64,000 nucleotides of DNA, taken from assembly GCA_024741835.1 (NCBI GenBank), contig JAENRP010000008.1:142724-206723 (forward strand), written 5' to 3'. This document shows, in pieces, positions 12,964 through 25,253 of this stretch. The DNA is from Diplocarpon mali. Its lineage: Eukaryota > Ascomycota > Leotiomycetes > Helotiales > Drepanopezizaceae. Numbering within the stretch: position 1 is the stretch's first letter; every line of letters starts with the position of its first letter. Both the position numbers and the translations under genes were made by a program. The notes under the pieces are model-generated. The model had not been told where the DNA came from. It saw only the letters and a list, made by a program, of their open reading frames with translations, and made no database searches.

Positions 12964-15505
12964 GTTAATGTTGTTGGTAGTGACGTCGCTATTCGAAACA
13001 AGAGATGAGCAACAAACGCGGAGACGCGCTTCCGAGACTTAGCGTGCCTAATTCCACAAGCGCAGCCACGTGATATGAGACTAAATTTGAGCTCGTACCC
13101 TTTGTGCATCGGTGTTCGCACCTCAGCAGTCATAACAGCGCCTTTGAGCATGAGATGAGGGTAATTTAAAAAGCTTCATCGCGATATCCTCTCATCTAGG
13201 AATTCTCTGGATTCTGGCAGACTGAAGCATACATTTGAAACACCTGTGATCGTTCCGCTCACCTTGAACACACATGGCAGACATAGGGGCGCTTGTATAT
13301 TCTCTTCTTACGAGTCGCGACGGGCAAGAGAAGCCAGCGACGCAACAGCTTGTTCCATTGCCATCTAGCCATATATTTAGTCGTTCAGAAGTTCTTTGAG
13401 ATTTTCTTGTGCGCCGTTCTGCCTCTCCTAAAGCGAGTAATATTATGTTTTTTGCGTGGAGAATTTGTACCAGAAGCTTTCTCCCTGATTTTGTTAGCAA
13501 GGATATAAAGATTTTATTACACATATGATCCTATCAGATTCTCTTTGACACCTGTATGCCCTTGTACAACCCACCACGAAGTGCAATAGCTGGAATGACA
13601 ACCTCGTACTTCTTATTTTGCTTTATCCGTCCCTATCTAGAGAGAGAAAGTTTGATTACGATTCCTGCTGAACCAAAACTTTAGACCCATCAGCTGCTCT
13701 GATGTCGACAAAATCGCCACGCAGGACACGTTCAGAATACTGCAAGCATTGCATTCTTTGTATTCATTGATCCAGCAGAAAATCCAAAGATTCATAACTG
13801 CAGTAATTTGTCACAATTCTAATACACGTATCAGCGGTCCGGTTCCTGTTGAGAAGACCGAGGGGTAGAGAACTACTAGTGAGTAGGGCTTTGTCTATGA
13901 AGACATGCCCTTCTTATCCGGGAAAAGAATCAAAACTTGACTCTGACAATTGAAGTTAACAATATGCGTTATGGAATAGACCCACTTACACTGCCAGCTG
14001 ACAGCTGCCCAGTCAGTCTCGCACGGGTATTATTGTTTTTGGAGAAACTCTGTAATACCTTCAGAAGCCCAGCTTGAACATATAGCAGTGAAATCCTTCT
14101 AGCAAATGAAGCATTGCTTAGACGGACTATTCAACTTGCCCGGCATAGCTTCACCTGCGCCAACTCTCTACTACAGTATATATGTAATTCCCCGGCTTAG
14201 CACGTCAGATCTGCGTACGCTTATAGGAAGCCCTAGGACTGCAAGCCCCGCTCGTACTTCGTAGTAGTTTACAGGTACAAGCGGTTGTCTTTTGCCCACC
14301 ATTGTCTCTCTCCTGTACTAACCTTTTTTCCTCGCAGATCAACTTCCCTGCAAATCAACTATAACATAGACAGAATCCCGACAAGTAAGTCGCCGCTGGG
14401 CTAACGTACCATTTAGGAGTATTCTGAATATCTATTGTATGGATTGTTATTCAAAACCGTAATAATTAAAAAGTGGTTAAGTTCGAATTCATAGGCCCCC
14501 TCTGTTGACATAGGGTGATACCGTAACCCAGATGATCTTGGCGGGGCAAACGTGATCAATTTTACCAACTCTCAGCAAATCTACCGGTACGAATGAAAAC
14601 CTCGTCAAAACAGGAATTTCTGTCCATGGTGCGATTGTGACCCGGCGTTGAAGCAAAAGTTGGACAAGAAATCGAGGTTCTGTCAGCATGTATCTTTTTG
14701 CACTGCCTCATTACGGTGGCCGAATCATCTGGCTGTCATGCCCCGCGGCTCAATGAGGGGAAGCAACGCAGAGCAAAGCAAAGCCAAAGTCAAAGCCAAG
14801 TTTACCTCATACTCTGCTCCACCAAGCTCATGACATATCGTCATTGAGAATTTCTGCCTTTCCCATCTTTTCTTCCATCCTGGCTTGATAACCTTCAATT
14901 CGACTGCGCGACGCTGTGCCAGCCGCTCCCAAATTACGACGACAAATTCTACCCAAGGACTTCTGTACCTGCATAGCCTTTCTCAAGATCTTCAAAGCAC
15001 GACTGATAGCTGGGACCGTCAATCGCACTCGAGGCAATTAGGAGACAAGGAGAGGTGTGTGCTGCTGGCGTGGAGAGGTACGGTCTGCTAGATAGGCTGC
15101 TGGCTAACGTGCTGCCTCATAGATTGTTTCCGCCTCCCAACTCTGCCGGACTAGAAAAATTTTGAAAGCGGTAGCAAGATTGACAAATTGGAGAGGGATA
15201 GTAGTGGCTTGTATATGCTCGGTGCTGGGCTCCATATGTGCCGAAGCTGACAGACTATTGCAGAGCTGATATCTCCCAATAGAATTAAAGATTTTGCGCG
15301 ACGCGTTCAGTACCCAGACTACTCGGCGCACGAATCCAATAAGTACGCGTTTGCGCATGCTTGGGGAGAAAACACGGCTTATTCATTTGGCAGTACAAGC
15401 ATCGAATCCGCTCTACAACCTGCGCCTTTGGCTGCGCTTGAGGCCATCTCCTTGCTAGCAAAAAGAACACATTCCTCCAAAAAAAAAGCAACAAGGGCCG
15501 CCACA
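12964..15505. other. Long intergenic region between MED4 and NCS-1
   Basis: Both flanking genes point outward, so this 2.5-kb interval holds two promoters. I looked for small genes and tRNAs and found nothing supportable. Several minus-strand frames of 60-110 codons (for example near 13192-13524 and 14828-15358) have no family signal. The sequence just before 15506 is A-rich (AAAAAAAAGCAACAAG), a normal fungal leader for the NCS-1 start. Confidence 0.5.
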
Positions 15506-16305
15506 ATGGGAAAATCGTAGGGACTCCATCCTCCGCTAGACGGAGTCATATATCTGGGTCATGGCTGATATCTCTTCCAGACAGTCCAAGCTCTCGCAAG
15601 AGCAACTTAGCGAATTGCAACGATCCACCCACTTCGACAAGAAGGAGTTACAACAATGGTACAAGGGTAAGTCCAGACCAATTACCGCAAAGAGCCTCTA
15701 TTAAATTGCTAATTCCCATTCAGGTTTCCTGAAGGATTGTCCGTCAGGCATGCTCACCAAGGAGGAATTTCAAAAGATCTATCGCCAATTCTTCCCATTC
15801 GGAGACCCATCATCATTCGCAGACTATGTGTTTAATGTGTTTGACAGCGATAAATCCGGCTCAATCGATTTCAAAGAGTTCATCTGCGCACTGAGCGTCA
15901 CCAGCCGAGGAAAGATGGAGGACAAACTTGACTGGGCATTCCAACTTTATGATATCGACGGCGACGGCAAGATCAGCTACGACGAGATGTTGGCCATTGT
16001 TGAGGCAATCTATAAAATGGTACGTTATTTCGATATTTACCCGTTCCTGTACCTAGTCACGTGTGAAATTCGCCTAATTCCCTGACAACGCTTCCTCACC
16101 TGGACGACATGCTAACCCGCTACAGGTTGGATCCATGGTCAAGCTCCCTGCCGACGAAGACACCCCTGAGAAGCGCGTTAAGAAAATCTTCCGCATGATG
16201 GACAAAGATGAGAACGGCAGTCTAGACATGGAAGAGTTCAAGGAGGGCAGCAAGCGCGACGAGACAATTGTGTCTGCACTATCGCTCTACGACGGCCTTG
16301 TGTGA
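15506..16305 (+). CDS. NCS1: Neuronal calcium sensor 1 (frequenin) homologue
   Basis: Four exons, 15506-15516, 15581-15666, 15724-16019 and 16126-16305, encode exactly 190 residues, the family length. The first exon is only 11 nt and encodes MGKS with a split codon, giving the N-myristoylation start MGKSQSKLS. EF-hand 1 is degenerate as in all NCS-1 ([11 protein letters not shown]), and EF2 ([12 protein letters not shown]), EF3 ([12 protein letters not shown]) and EF4 ([12 protein letters not shown]) keep their Ca2+ ligands at about residues 73-84, 109-120 and 157-168. The C-terminus ALSLYDGLV is canonical. In fungi this protein senses Ca2+ at membranes, activates phosphatidylinositol 4-kinase (Pik1) and links to calcineurin signalling. 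The downstream ATG at 15561 would drop the myristoylation signal and is rejected. Confidence 0.96.
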
Positions 16306-18163
16306 GGCTTGGTCATTTGCTTTGTCTCTCTTTGGCGTTGAGCGAAACTCTTCAAGTTATAGATAGGAGCTAGGGGAAAATATCAATCGCCCTTGTTGCA
16401 TTATGGATGGATGAGCGGTGGATTTATTGGTTTGCTGACTGGCAAACGGAGGAAGGAAGGGCTGAGCGGAGCAGGGAAGGAGGATATTTGACATGAATGA
16501 TTGATGGTAAGGAGGTCAGTGAATGATAGATCTCAAAACATGCAATGCTATAGATGCCACGGACGTATTGCCTCAGATCTCGCACTGTCTGTGCCTCTTG
16601 ATTTCTCTTCATTATTAAGCTCTAACTGGTAAGAAGTGGGAACGGTACAGCGAGTAGTTATTGGCACTGTTATCTATGAACATGAGCGCAAGAGCCAGAC
16701 CTTCGGGCAATGTATTCCAATTCTACTTTCCGCTCTGCTGTACAAGCCTGGGAGAAAAATAGTGCCCGGCTTCTGCTTCAGCTTGAACGAGTGATCAGTT
16801 CATGTATTGTTTCCTTTCTGATCCTACTTGTGAATGCAATCGTACTTGTACCCGCAGCTATGCCTTTCCTCCCCTCAGCGACAAGATCAAAAGACTATTG
16901 AAGCTGAAGTCCCTCCGGGGGAATGATACGAGGGGTCGAAGAAGTTGATTTTGGGCTTGGGGGTTCTAGTGCGTAGTTGGATTCATTTCCAAGGCGGTGC
17001 TCGATAGTCCGAAGAAAACCATTGCTGGCCGAGGGCTTGCTTGCAGTGTAAACTCGCACGTGAAAGAGGAGTTGGGCAGCGGGCTGTGTGTCTCGGGGCT
17101 GGGGTTATATATACAGATTATGTTCGGACGCTGGTGCTAGTGCTGGTGCAGATGCTAGTGGTTGACGTTGTTTAATCGGCGAGTCAACAAATGCCCTTTG
17201 CTGCGTACCATACCGGATAATCACCGCTTCAACTCATCACACGCATAAAAGACGGCAAGATTGCGAATCGTAATTGAATCATTCCTTGACCTAGGGTAGA
17301 GTTGGATGGGACTTGGCTTAGGAAGAGGATATAAACGATTACTAAACAACCGAAAGTAATCGGCTACATTATCGTCCGTGCTCCGCAACAAAGTCGCGAT
17401 AGTCAGGATGAGCCGGGAAGGGTTGGAGGTGTGTGGCTCTGCACGACTTACAAGGGTGTGGCGGAATCCTTGCGTTTTCAGTATTTGTGGATACTATAAA
17501 CAGGTTACTATTATTTGGCCATCTTACGTTCGTAGGACGGGTAAATCTTACACCGGTCTTCTGCAAGTCTTTAATGCTGCTGAGAAACCGCCTAGATCTA
17601 ATCTTCATTTAAAGAATTACTTGGCTTTATTAGCAATCTAAAAGTTACAAAATCTTCTAAACTGAATACAGCAGCAGAAGATCATCGAGAAATTATTATT
17701 AACCCAGGATTCTAATCGGGTAATAAATAAATATGTTGCCAACTAGGCATTGGATAAAAGATCCCGGCATCTTAATGTGCTATCTGTAGAGATCTCTTGT
17801 TCTTTGTTATGAGGAATTCAATTCTGCACTCTGAGAAACTTGAATAGGTACGAAGAAAGAAACGCAAAGTTGCTTGTAATTTGTATATCTCTTTTCCACG
17901 AATCAGCACAAAGTACTCAGAGCAAACAAGATAACCATGGCTAAGAAATAGTTGATCTTGAAGCGCTTCACTATAACAGACAAAGCAAATCCTCGCAAAT
18001 CATATCATGTCAAGCGCCTACCAGAAGCACATATTGAAGAAGGCGCTGGATCTCTTTCTCCTCTTATAGTACACGCGGCCACGTCTACCTGCAAAGTGTT
18101 CGGGTATTCGTCACTCATGCTAGCCATCCTGCCTTGTAATTTTCCCTAAGTGAGAATAGAATT
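16306..18163. other. Intergenic region between convergent NCS-1 and TM9SF genes
   Basis: This region lies between the 3' ends of two convergent genes. It contains no supportable gene. The stretch about 17580-17930 is strikingly AT-rich with many stop codons in all frames, which could be old repeat DNA, but I cannot identify an element. Confidence 0.45.
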
Positions 18164-20198
18164 TTAGTCGATTTTGATGGATCCGTAGATCTTCTGCACG
18201 AATGCCCAGCTGGCGAAGAAACCGATTGAGCCTAAATAGCATGTTAAAACTGTATTCAATGATACAGAACAGGATGTGAGCGGGCGGGGTGAACATACCA
18301 GTAAGAATAAAGAAAAGAAAAGAAACCAAAGCACTATATCCAATGTACAGCACGCTCCCCGCCAGCCCGCTCAATGACAACTTTGTCGCCCAGTATATCA
18401 GTGCGTTAAGGAAAACGTAGAAGGCCGAAGCTCCAGCTGTCATAAAGGCTCTCCAATGCCAGTGATAGTTCTCACTGCAAAGCAAGAAGTACACCATGAG
18501 TACAGTGACTGCCGCACAGGTGATGATCATGAGCCCGTAGCAGAGGAACAAGAAACCAAACATGTAGTACACCTTGCTGAACCAGATGGAGGACATGATA
18601 AAGTATAGCTCAACGAAAATAGCGCCGAATGGTAAGAGGCCGGCCAGTAGCATGGATGGGATAGGGCGCATATAGTTTGTGCTTGGTGGGATTTGGCGGG
18701 GGATCTGGTTTGTGCGGACTGGGGCCATGATGGGTTGTTGACGGAATCCGACCCAGCTGCCAGCGAAGGAAAGAGGAACAGAGATTACAAACCAGATTGC
18801 AACGATCACAAGCATGGTCGTGAAGGGAACGGCTCCAGATGATCCCTTGGCCCAAAGGAAGAGGTTGAGAAGGAAAAATGTGGCGAAGACGATTCCTGGG
18901 ACCAGGACTGGGGTCAGGGCAATGTTGAGCTTCCAAGCCTCACCGCTTAAAGACTTGTACACTCGTGAAGAGACGTATCCGCCGATGAAGCCGAGTACGG
19001 TGTAGAGAAGGACCATAATCGTGCCTAGAGATCCACGGTTTGACGGGGAGAGAAATCCCAGAAGAGCAAAAACGATTGTGAAGCCAGTCATGACAAATAG
19101 CTGGGCACCGTTTCCCAAGAAGACACTCAAAATCAGGGGGGAGCCTGGCGTTCGGAACACGTCGCCGTGGACAAGCTTCCATCCAGAATCTTCTTGCACC
19201 CCATCCTCGGCAACAGCAGAAGTTCCCGACAAATCATCAAGATTGATCGAGTCTAAACGATTGTACCGGGCGATATCCTTTCTCAGAGCGCGTAAGAGGA
19301 TCGAGGCAACAGTGATGGTTAGGAAAACCACAATGACAGCCGAGTTGATGAGCGAGAACCAATGGATCTTGGGATCGAAGACATGCAAGTATTTGTCCCA
19401 TCTCGTAGCCCAGGCAGTCGCAGAAGGGATCCAATATACGCTGTATGTAAAGGGAACATCTGTTTCATCGGTTTTCAAGACCATCTTCGGACCTCCCCTT
19501 CCACAACTTCCTGTAGGTTTGGACGCGTCATCCACTGCAGACGCTCTCGAATCCGGCTGCACAATTACACCCACAACCCGATATTGTCCAGGAGCTGTCT
19601 CATGATAATCGATCAAAATATCATAGTGATTGTTCAGGGCCATTTCGCTCTCGCCAGCAGTTCCCAAGGCGAACCCCTGACTGTAAAACTTTGTATCCGT
19701 AACTTCGTCCTCAATCACTTGTCCAGCAGGCAACCCATCCACCAGCCAGTTGAGCGCAAACCCCTGCCCTATCCTTCTGTTGACAAAATGCGCCGAGCTC
19801 CTGTCATATTTGGTCACGCATAGTACCTTACACGTTTCGTTCTTTGCCATCTTCAGTTCGTAGGGCGAAGTCTTGATCCGATCGCCGAACAAGATGCTGC
19901 CCAAGCTCTCCGAGACATCTTTCGGCCCATCAGGTTGTGGTCTGCAGAATTGAAATCCTGGGTGGTAGTAATCGAACGATACAACGGATCTCAGAGTACC
20001 GTCCTGATTTGATCCTACAGGCGTGAGGTGATTCACGTTCAATGGAACCAGGTCCCCCTCTTTGTATGTAGTTGGCGCAACTCCAGGTAGGTAGAACGCA
20101 GATGATAATTCGGGAGCTGCGAGAAGAGTCGCGAGAGCCGCAGACGGCGAAAAATTTCTTAAGCGCATCGTGTATCTTGCCTGCCTAAGGAGCTTCAA
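18164..20198 (-). CDS. Transmembrane 9 superfamily (TM9SF/EMP70, nonaspanin) protein
   Basis: Two exons, 20198-18299 and 18231-18164, encode about 655 residues, or 645 if the second Met at 20168 is used. The second start gives a cleaner signal peptide (MRLRNFSPS followed by an Ala/Leu stretch) before FYLPGVAPTTY, the usual mature N-terminus. A luminal domain of roughly 250 residues is followed by at least nine hydrophobic segments. Reading on without splicing gives a non-family tail; the 67-bp intron at 18232-18298 restores the family end GSIGFFASWAFVQKIYGSIKID. That end carries the KxD motif, which binds COPI and retains TM9 proteins in the Golgi. Family members sort glycine-rich transmembrane segments and act in adhesion and endosome/Golgi traffic. 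It shares a 380-bp divergent promoter with the LCP5-like gene. Confidence 0.93.
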
Positions 20199-20578
20199 GT
20201 AAAACTGAACTCCAGCTGTCCAGACAAGTATAAAGGTTACCCTTTATTGGATCGAGGTGGGTGGAGCTTATGAGTTTGAAAGAATTCACGCGCGCAAGAT
20301 TTCGCCGCAATATATTGAATCGTAACTCAGGGCCTCATAGAAAGGATTTCCTGCCGATTCCGGGAGAGACGCTTGACACTAGCGATTGACGTATGTTGAT
20401 GTTGTCAAAGCAGGGAGAAATAGAAGTGTACAGTTACATTAAATAGAAATTTGTTAACTGAGATCCTGGGATCTGTCAATATCGGAGCGGCTAAATATTA
20501 ATCCGACAAGTTCGGATCGGATAAATCATTTGCTTCAAAATTTCTGGGGATTCTCTCAGTAATAGCAACACCCTCTAG
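20199..20578. promoter_or_regulatory. Divergent promoter of TM9SF and LCP5-like genes
   Basis: This 380-bp gap separates two genes transcribed away from each other, so both promoters must lie here. It is AT-rich in the middle, around 20410-20540, with a repeated CCGACAAGTTCGGATCGG-like palindromic stretch at about 20501-20520. Specific factor sites cannot be named from sequence alone. Confidence 0.55.
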
Positions 20579-21655
20579 ATGGCGAGCAAAGCTACCTTTA
20601 CAGCATTGTTGGATACGCTGCAGCAAGCCTTATCCTCTGCAGCAGAATCCTCGAAAAGTCTGCCCACGCCAATCCCTCCAAAAGATGGTATTTCCCTCCT
20701 CGACGTCAAAAACGAACTTTTCCTCTCCTACTTGCAGAATTTGGTATTTCTCATTCTTGTCAAGCTTCGCAACCGCAGGTCTGGCAGCAAAGACGATGAT
20801 GATGGCCTCGATACTTCTGCAACCAAGAAGCTGGTCGAGCTACAGGTCTACTTGGAGAAAGGCGTACGTCCCCTGGAGAGCAGGTTGAAATATCAGATCG
20901 ACAAGGTGCTGCGCGCGGCAGATGATGCGAAACGAGCAGAGGAGAGTATCAGTATACAGGCGCCGAGCAAAAACGTCAAGGAAAGTGAGAATCCCGAGGA
21001 GGACAGCGACGAGGAAGATACAAATATTGCTGGGCTGAAAAGCTCTGAATTCGACGATCTGCAATACAGACCTAACCCTACTTCCTTTATCCGCCCAGCC
21101 ACCGCAGAATTAGACTTCCAACGTAAATCCGATGGCGGCGTTTACAAACCTCCTCGTATCCAAGCCACAGCTATGCCGTCCACCTCCGCGCCCCGCGAGA
21201 AGGAGGCCAGAAAACCCAATAAATCCGCAACTCTGGACGAGTTCGTCAGCACAGAGCTCTCAGCTGCTCCACTGGTGGAACCCAGTATTGGCTCAACAAT
21301 TGTGAGTGGCGGTCGCAGAATCAAGAGTGAGAAAGAAAAAACGGACGAGCGCGAGAGACGCGAATATGAGGAAAAAAATTATGTACGTTTGCCGAAGGAG
21401 AGTAAGAAGGACCGCGCGAAGAAGCCAAGAAAGGATGCTGGGTATGGTGGAGAGGAGTGGAGGGGTCTTGGCGAGGGCATTGATCGTATTGAGAGGTTGA
21501 CAATGAGAAAATCTGGATCAAGTAGTGTGGTTGAAATGAGCCGGAAGAGGCCTGCTACAGATTCTGCAAAGAGTGGCGGGCACAGCCAGGGTCAGCATTT
21601 GCAGAAGAAGGTTAAGACTATGGATGCTGTGCGGAGGGATAGAGGGAGGAGATAG
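20579..21655 (+). CDS. LCP5: Lcp5/neuroguidin-like U3 snoRNP-associated protein (Sas10/Utp3/C1D family)
   Basis: A single exon encodes 358 residues. The N-terminal ~110 residues form the Sas10/Utp3/C1D helical domain: LLDVKNELFLSYLQNLVFLI, then KLVELQVYLEKGVRPLESRL and KYQIDKVLRAA, the most conserved part of the family. An acidic linker (ENPEEDSDEEDTNI) follows, then DLQYRPNPTSFIRP and YKPPRIQATAMP, the family's central motif. The C-terminal third is basic with YEEKNYVRLPKESKKDRAKK and ends in nuclear-localisation-like clusters. In yeast Lcp5 joins the small-subunit processome and is needed for early pre-18S rRNA cleavages in the nucleolus; neuroguidin is the animal relative. Length fits the family. 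Confidence 0.92.
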   Translation: MASKATFTALLDTLQQALSSAAESSKSLPTPIPPKDGISLLDVKNELFLSYLQNLVFLILVKLRNRRSGSKDDDDGLDTSATKKLVELQVYLEKGVRPLESRLKYQIDKVLRAADDAKRAEESISIQAPSKNVKESENPEEDSDEEDTNIAGLKSSEFDDLQYRPNPTSFIRPATAELDFQRKSDGGVYKPPRIQATAMPSTSAPREKEARKPNKSATLDEFVSTELSAAPLVEPSIGSTIVSGGRRIKSEKEKTDERERREYEEKNYVRLPKESKKDRAKKPRKDAGYGGEEWRGLGEGIDRIERLTMRKSGSSSVVEMSRKRPATDSAKSGGHSQGQHLQKKVKTMDAVRRDRGRR

Positions 21656-23637
21656 TAGAAATATATGAATGGAGCGGACTCAACGCCAAAGTCATCTTCA
21701 AATTTCGCCAGAAACCTTCCAGTCGCATCGTCCAAATTTGACCAGACTCTGATATGGTATTGTCTCTGTAGCTTAACGTTTGCGTCCTCTCCCAGTCTGT
21801 GCAACCTTAGGACAGTGTGGCAGAGGACAAGTGACTTTTTTGAGCTTACGGTATACTGTTTGTCTAAATTTCACCTCCATCACTTCTCATATCTACTACA
21901 TATGTGTTTTCTCCTCTGGTAGCTATTCAATAGCACGCGATTATGTCAGTGCGAGGTAGATCAAAACAAAAAACTAACTAATGTGTGGCGACATTCCTAG
22001 AATCCCAAAAGTCCTGTATGTTAAAATCCCCTCTAGGCTTCCCACGGTATATAATAAAGGGTAGACTTCCTTATTATTATCACCAATATCGATTGGGCTA
22101 AAAGTGCATACGGCATGAAGTTGGGGTCCAGCAAGTTATTGAGCAAGCAGTATAATTTCTACATCTGAGATGCGCCTATATGCTAATTTTTGATGCCTAG
22201 AGGTACAGTTGGGGCAGAATTCATCCTTTCTTTTCCTTCATCTGCAATGAAAAAATGAGAGGTGCTCACGGGGTGAGCTTTTGCACCTTCAAACCTTTTG
22301 AAGCAAGAAGCGACTCAACGACGAGATGGCTTACTGTGACGATGGGGGGTGGGGGGCATTCACTTACGTCAAGTAACTTTCGTGGTCTGTGGGATACATA
22401 AGAATTATGGATTTCTCGTTCAAGATTACTTCGTCTATGGCTCAGCACGTTACTCTTTACTTGAAACAAACATTAAGCATATCATCAAAATCTAAGAGTC
22501 GCAGACTTTATACCAAGAAACACTAGTAACAACTCACTTCCTAGCTCTATTGATCTCAATGTAAAAGGAGAATGGAAATTACAAGCTCTTTTGCTCCGCC
22601 GCGATCGGCTGGCACAGACTCGAGCATATTTGCTGGCGACCAAGATCTTTTCCTTCTCTCATCCCACCCCTCGTTTCCCGAGACTCAAACAAACCGGCTT
22701 CGAGAATGACATTTTCACATAATTGTGATTAATAAATATAAATAAGTCCGTAGTATCTGCTACAGTGGATTTTCTTTGAATCTTATAACAATTTTCCCAT
22801 AGCACTCCTAATATTCACCACCCGAGCATGGTTTAATACCATAAACGGCTATTATAAGTTCGATAATTTCCCACAAAATTTCTTTGGCATCTGGCATAGC
22901 GGTGCCGAGGTTCAGTTTGTGGAAATTTACCTAACCTCTTCCTCTCCGCGATTGGTATTCCCAAGGTTCGCGCCTTTCTCCAGAGGACTACTCTCATCAT
23001 CCAAAAATCCAGTGATTGCCAGATAAAATGTCATTGGCTATTCCTTGAATCGAATGTAAGCAATTAACAACGCCTTGAGCCAGGCTCTTAGCACTCGAGG
23101 TACGAGTCCGTTAGAAGATCGTACCTAAGAGGTGTTTATTTGGGTTCTTTATTTACTCTCGCTTCGTACTCGGTTAGCCCTGGTTTCATGAGATATGAAG
23201 ATGGCAGTGGTCCAGACTGGCCCGTTGCGGCAATACGTACAAGTGGATCAAAATTGCCAGCCGAGATCCACACCATGTAAGGCCTGGTCGAGAGAGATGT
23301 TCAAATACATGCAATCATTTGTACATGCCAATATCACCGCATATTTGGTATGAAATTGGTTGATGACAGTAAAAGAGTATCAGAGGGCTATGACTGCAAG
23401 ACGTACCTATCGCATTCAAGGACATCGGCCACGAGTAGGAGGTTTCACCTGTAAATAGTCGCGAAATTCTTACATCACATCATGATTCCTCGTCAAATCA
23501 GCTTAAAGAGCTGTCGAGTTAACTATAACTATTCTGGCTATTACGTCATAGCCTCCGAGCCGTCGTTTCCGAAATAAAACCAAAACAAACCATCCACCAT
23601 CACGACATTCAAACTATCCTATATTTCCATTCCTTAG
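21656..23637. other. Intergenic region, no gene seen
   Basis: About 2 kb without supportable coding sequence. It is AT-rich over most of 21.9-23.6 kb. A G-run pair (six G, T, six G) lies near 22345. The last few hundred bases should contain the promoter of the monooxygenase gene. Confidence 0.45.
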
Positions 23638-25253
23638 ATGCCTGAATCTATCTATCCAATGAAAATGGGGAGTCACACTTCCCGATTTTTGATGTTCATC
23701 TATCAATTGATACAGTGGTTTCTGGATAAGCTTTTTTCCCCGGAAGCCCCAGCACCGGGGACCAAGCTCGGTCGACCCAAGATCGCGATTATTGGGGCGG
23801 GCCTCACAGGTGTGGCCTCGGCGAGTCACTGCGTTGGACATGGATTTGATGTGCAAATCTTTGAAGCCGGACCCAGAAAGCAATTGGGGGGGATATGGAG
23901 TGTGAGTTTTCATGGACTAAAGTCCTTTCTAGATATTTGCTGATAATAACTTTGGGTTAGAGGGTAAATAATACTTCCGGCCTTCAAATACACAGTATAA
24001 TGTATCGTTTCCACCCCTCGATTCGATGGGATGGCGGATATCCCAACCGGGAGCAGATTGTGTCTCAAATCACCGAACTCTGGAAGCGTTACGGTCTCGA
24101 ATCAAAAACCAAATTCGATACGAAGGTTGAAAAAGTTTACAAAGACGAGCAAGGGCGATGGATTATCAATGACCCCTCACAAGGACGGTTCGATGGGATT
24201 ATCGCTGCGGTAGGGACATGTGGAGATAATAAGATGCCACAAATGCCCGGGCAGACTAACTTCAAGGGCGAGGTGTACCACTCTAGCGAACTCACTGGTA
24301 AGGAAGCTAAAGGCAAGAAAGTAGTTATCATTGGAGGTGGAGCGAGTGCCGTTGAAGCGCTCGAATTTGCAAGCCACGAGGAAGCTGAGAAGACATACAT
24401 CCTGGCCCGAAGTGACAAGTGGATTATCCCTAGGAACCCAGTCGTCGATGTACTCCTGTCCTTTAACATTTTCGGCGGCGAGACAATTTTCTCCTGGATC
24501 CCGGAATTGCTACTCAAGAAGCTCTTCTACCGCGACCTGGAAGATCTCGCTCCGGCCGACAAAGGGCTTTTCACTGGAACGCCCATGGTGAACTCGGACG
24601 TCATGAACAAGATCCGCACCGGTAAGGCCGCATGGCTGCGTGGTGATATACTTGGCTTTACAGAAGACGGCATCAAGTTCAACCACCGAGGTAAAGGCGT
24701 TCCAGCCAACGGTCCTGGCCGCGAGAAAATCATTCCCGCTGACCTGGTTGTCATGGCGACCGGATTCGACCGTCCAAGCCTGAACTTCCTTCCTGAAGAC
24801 TCGTTCAGTGAGCCATACAACCCGCCTAATTGGTATCTGCAAACATTCCCTCCGGAACATGTCTCCGTCTCCGCAATCAACTGCACATATAGTAACGCCA
24901 TCGGCTCCGTCGGTAACTGGCACATTGGCATCTATACTCGCATCTTGCTAATGTTTCTCTCGGATCCTCTGACGCGACCAAGATCTTTCTGGATGGAGCG
25001 CTGGATTGATCTGACTCGTGTGCTCAAGAGGTTTGCTCCGACTGCTGCTTTCGATTTTTTCACGTACTTAGAAATGCTGTGGTGGTTCACGTTCTGCATT
25101 GCGATCAATCCGTTTAGATGGAAATGGGCTCTATTTGTATTCTTTGGCATCGGGTATGCCTTACCGAGGAAGGTTTTGGAGGCTGAAGACCGCGTAAGAA
25201 ACGGGATGGGAGTTCAAAATGGGAAGAGTTACGATACTGGGAAGAGCTTCTGA
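23638..25253 (+). CDS. FAD-dependent (flavin-containing type) monooxygenase
   Basis: Two exons, 23638-23901 and 23961-25253, encode about 518 residues; the 59-bp intron joins GGIWS to RVNNTSGLQ in frame. An FAD-binding Rossmann motif IAIIGAGLTGVA is at about residues 49-60, followed by the acidic FEAG end of strand two. The sequence FKGEVYHSSEL near residue 190 resembles the FxGxxxHxxx fingerprint of flavin monooxygenases. A second dinucleotide motif VVIIGGGASAVEA at about 209-221 binds NADPH. The MATGFDRP segment near residue 353 is the conserved C-terminal ATG motif. A hydrophobic segment near residues 25-33 and two near the C-terminus suggest membrane association. Family members oxygenate N, S or ketone substrates; the substrate here is unknown, and no secondary-metabolite genes adjoin it. 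Met8 or Met10 could also be the start. Confidence 0.88.

Noticed and set aside
13192..13524. 110-codon minus-strand frame with several Cys residues
   Set aside because: Cys spacing fits no finger, and there is no supporting splice or family signal.
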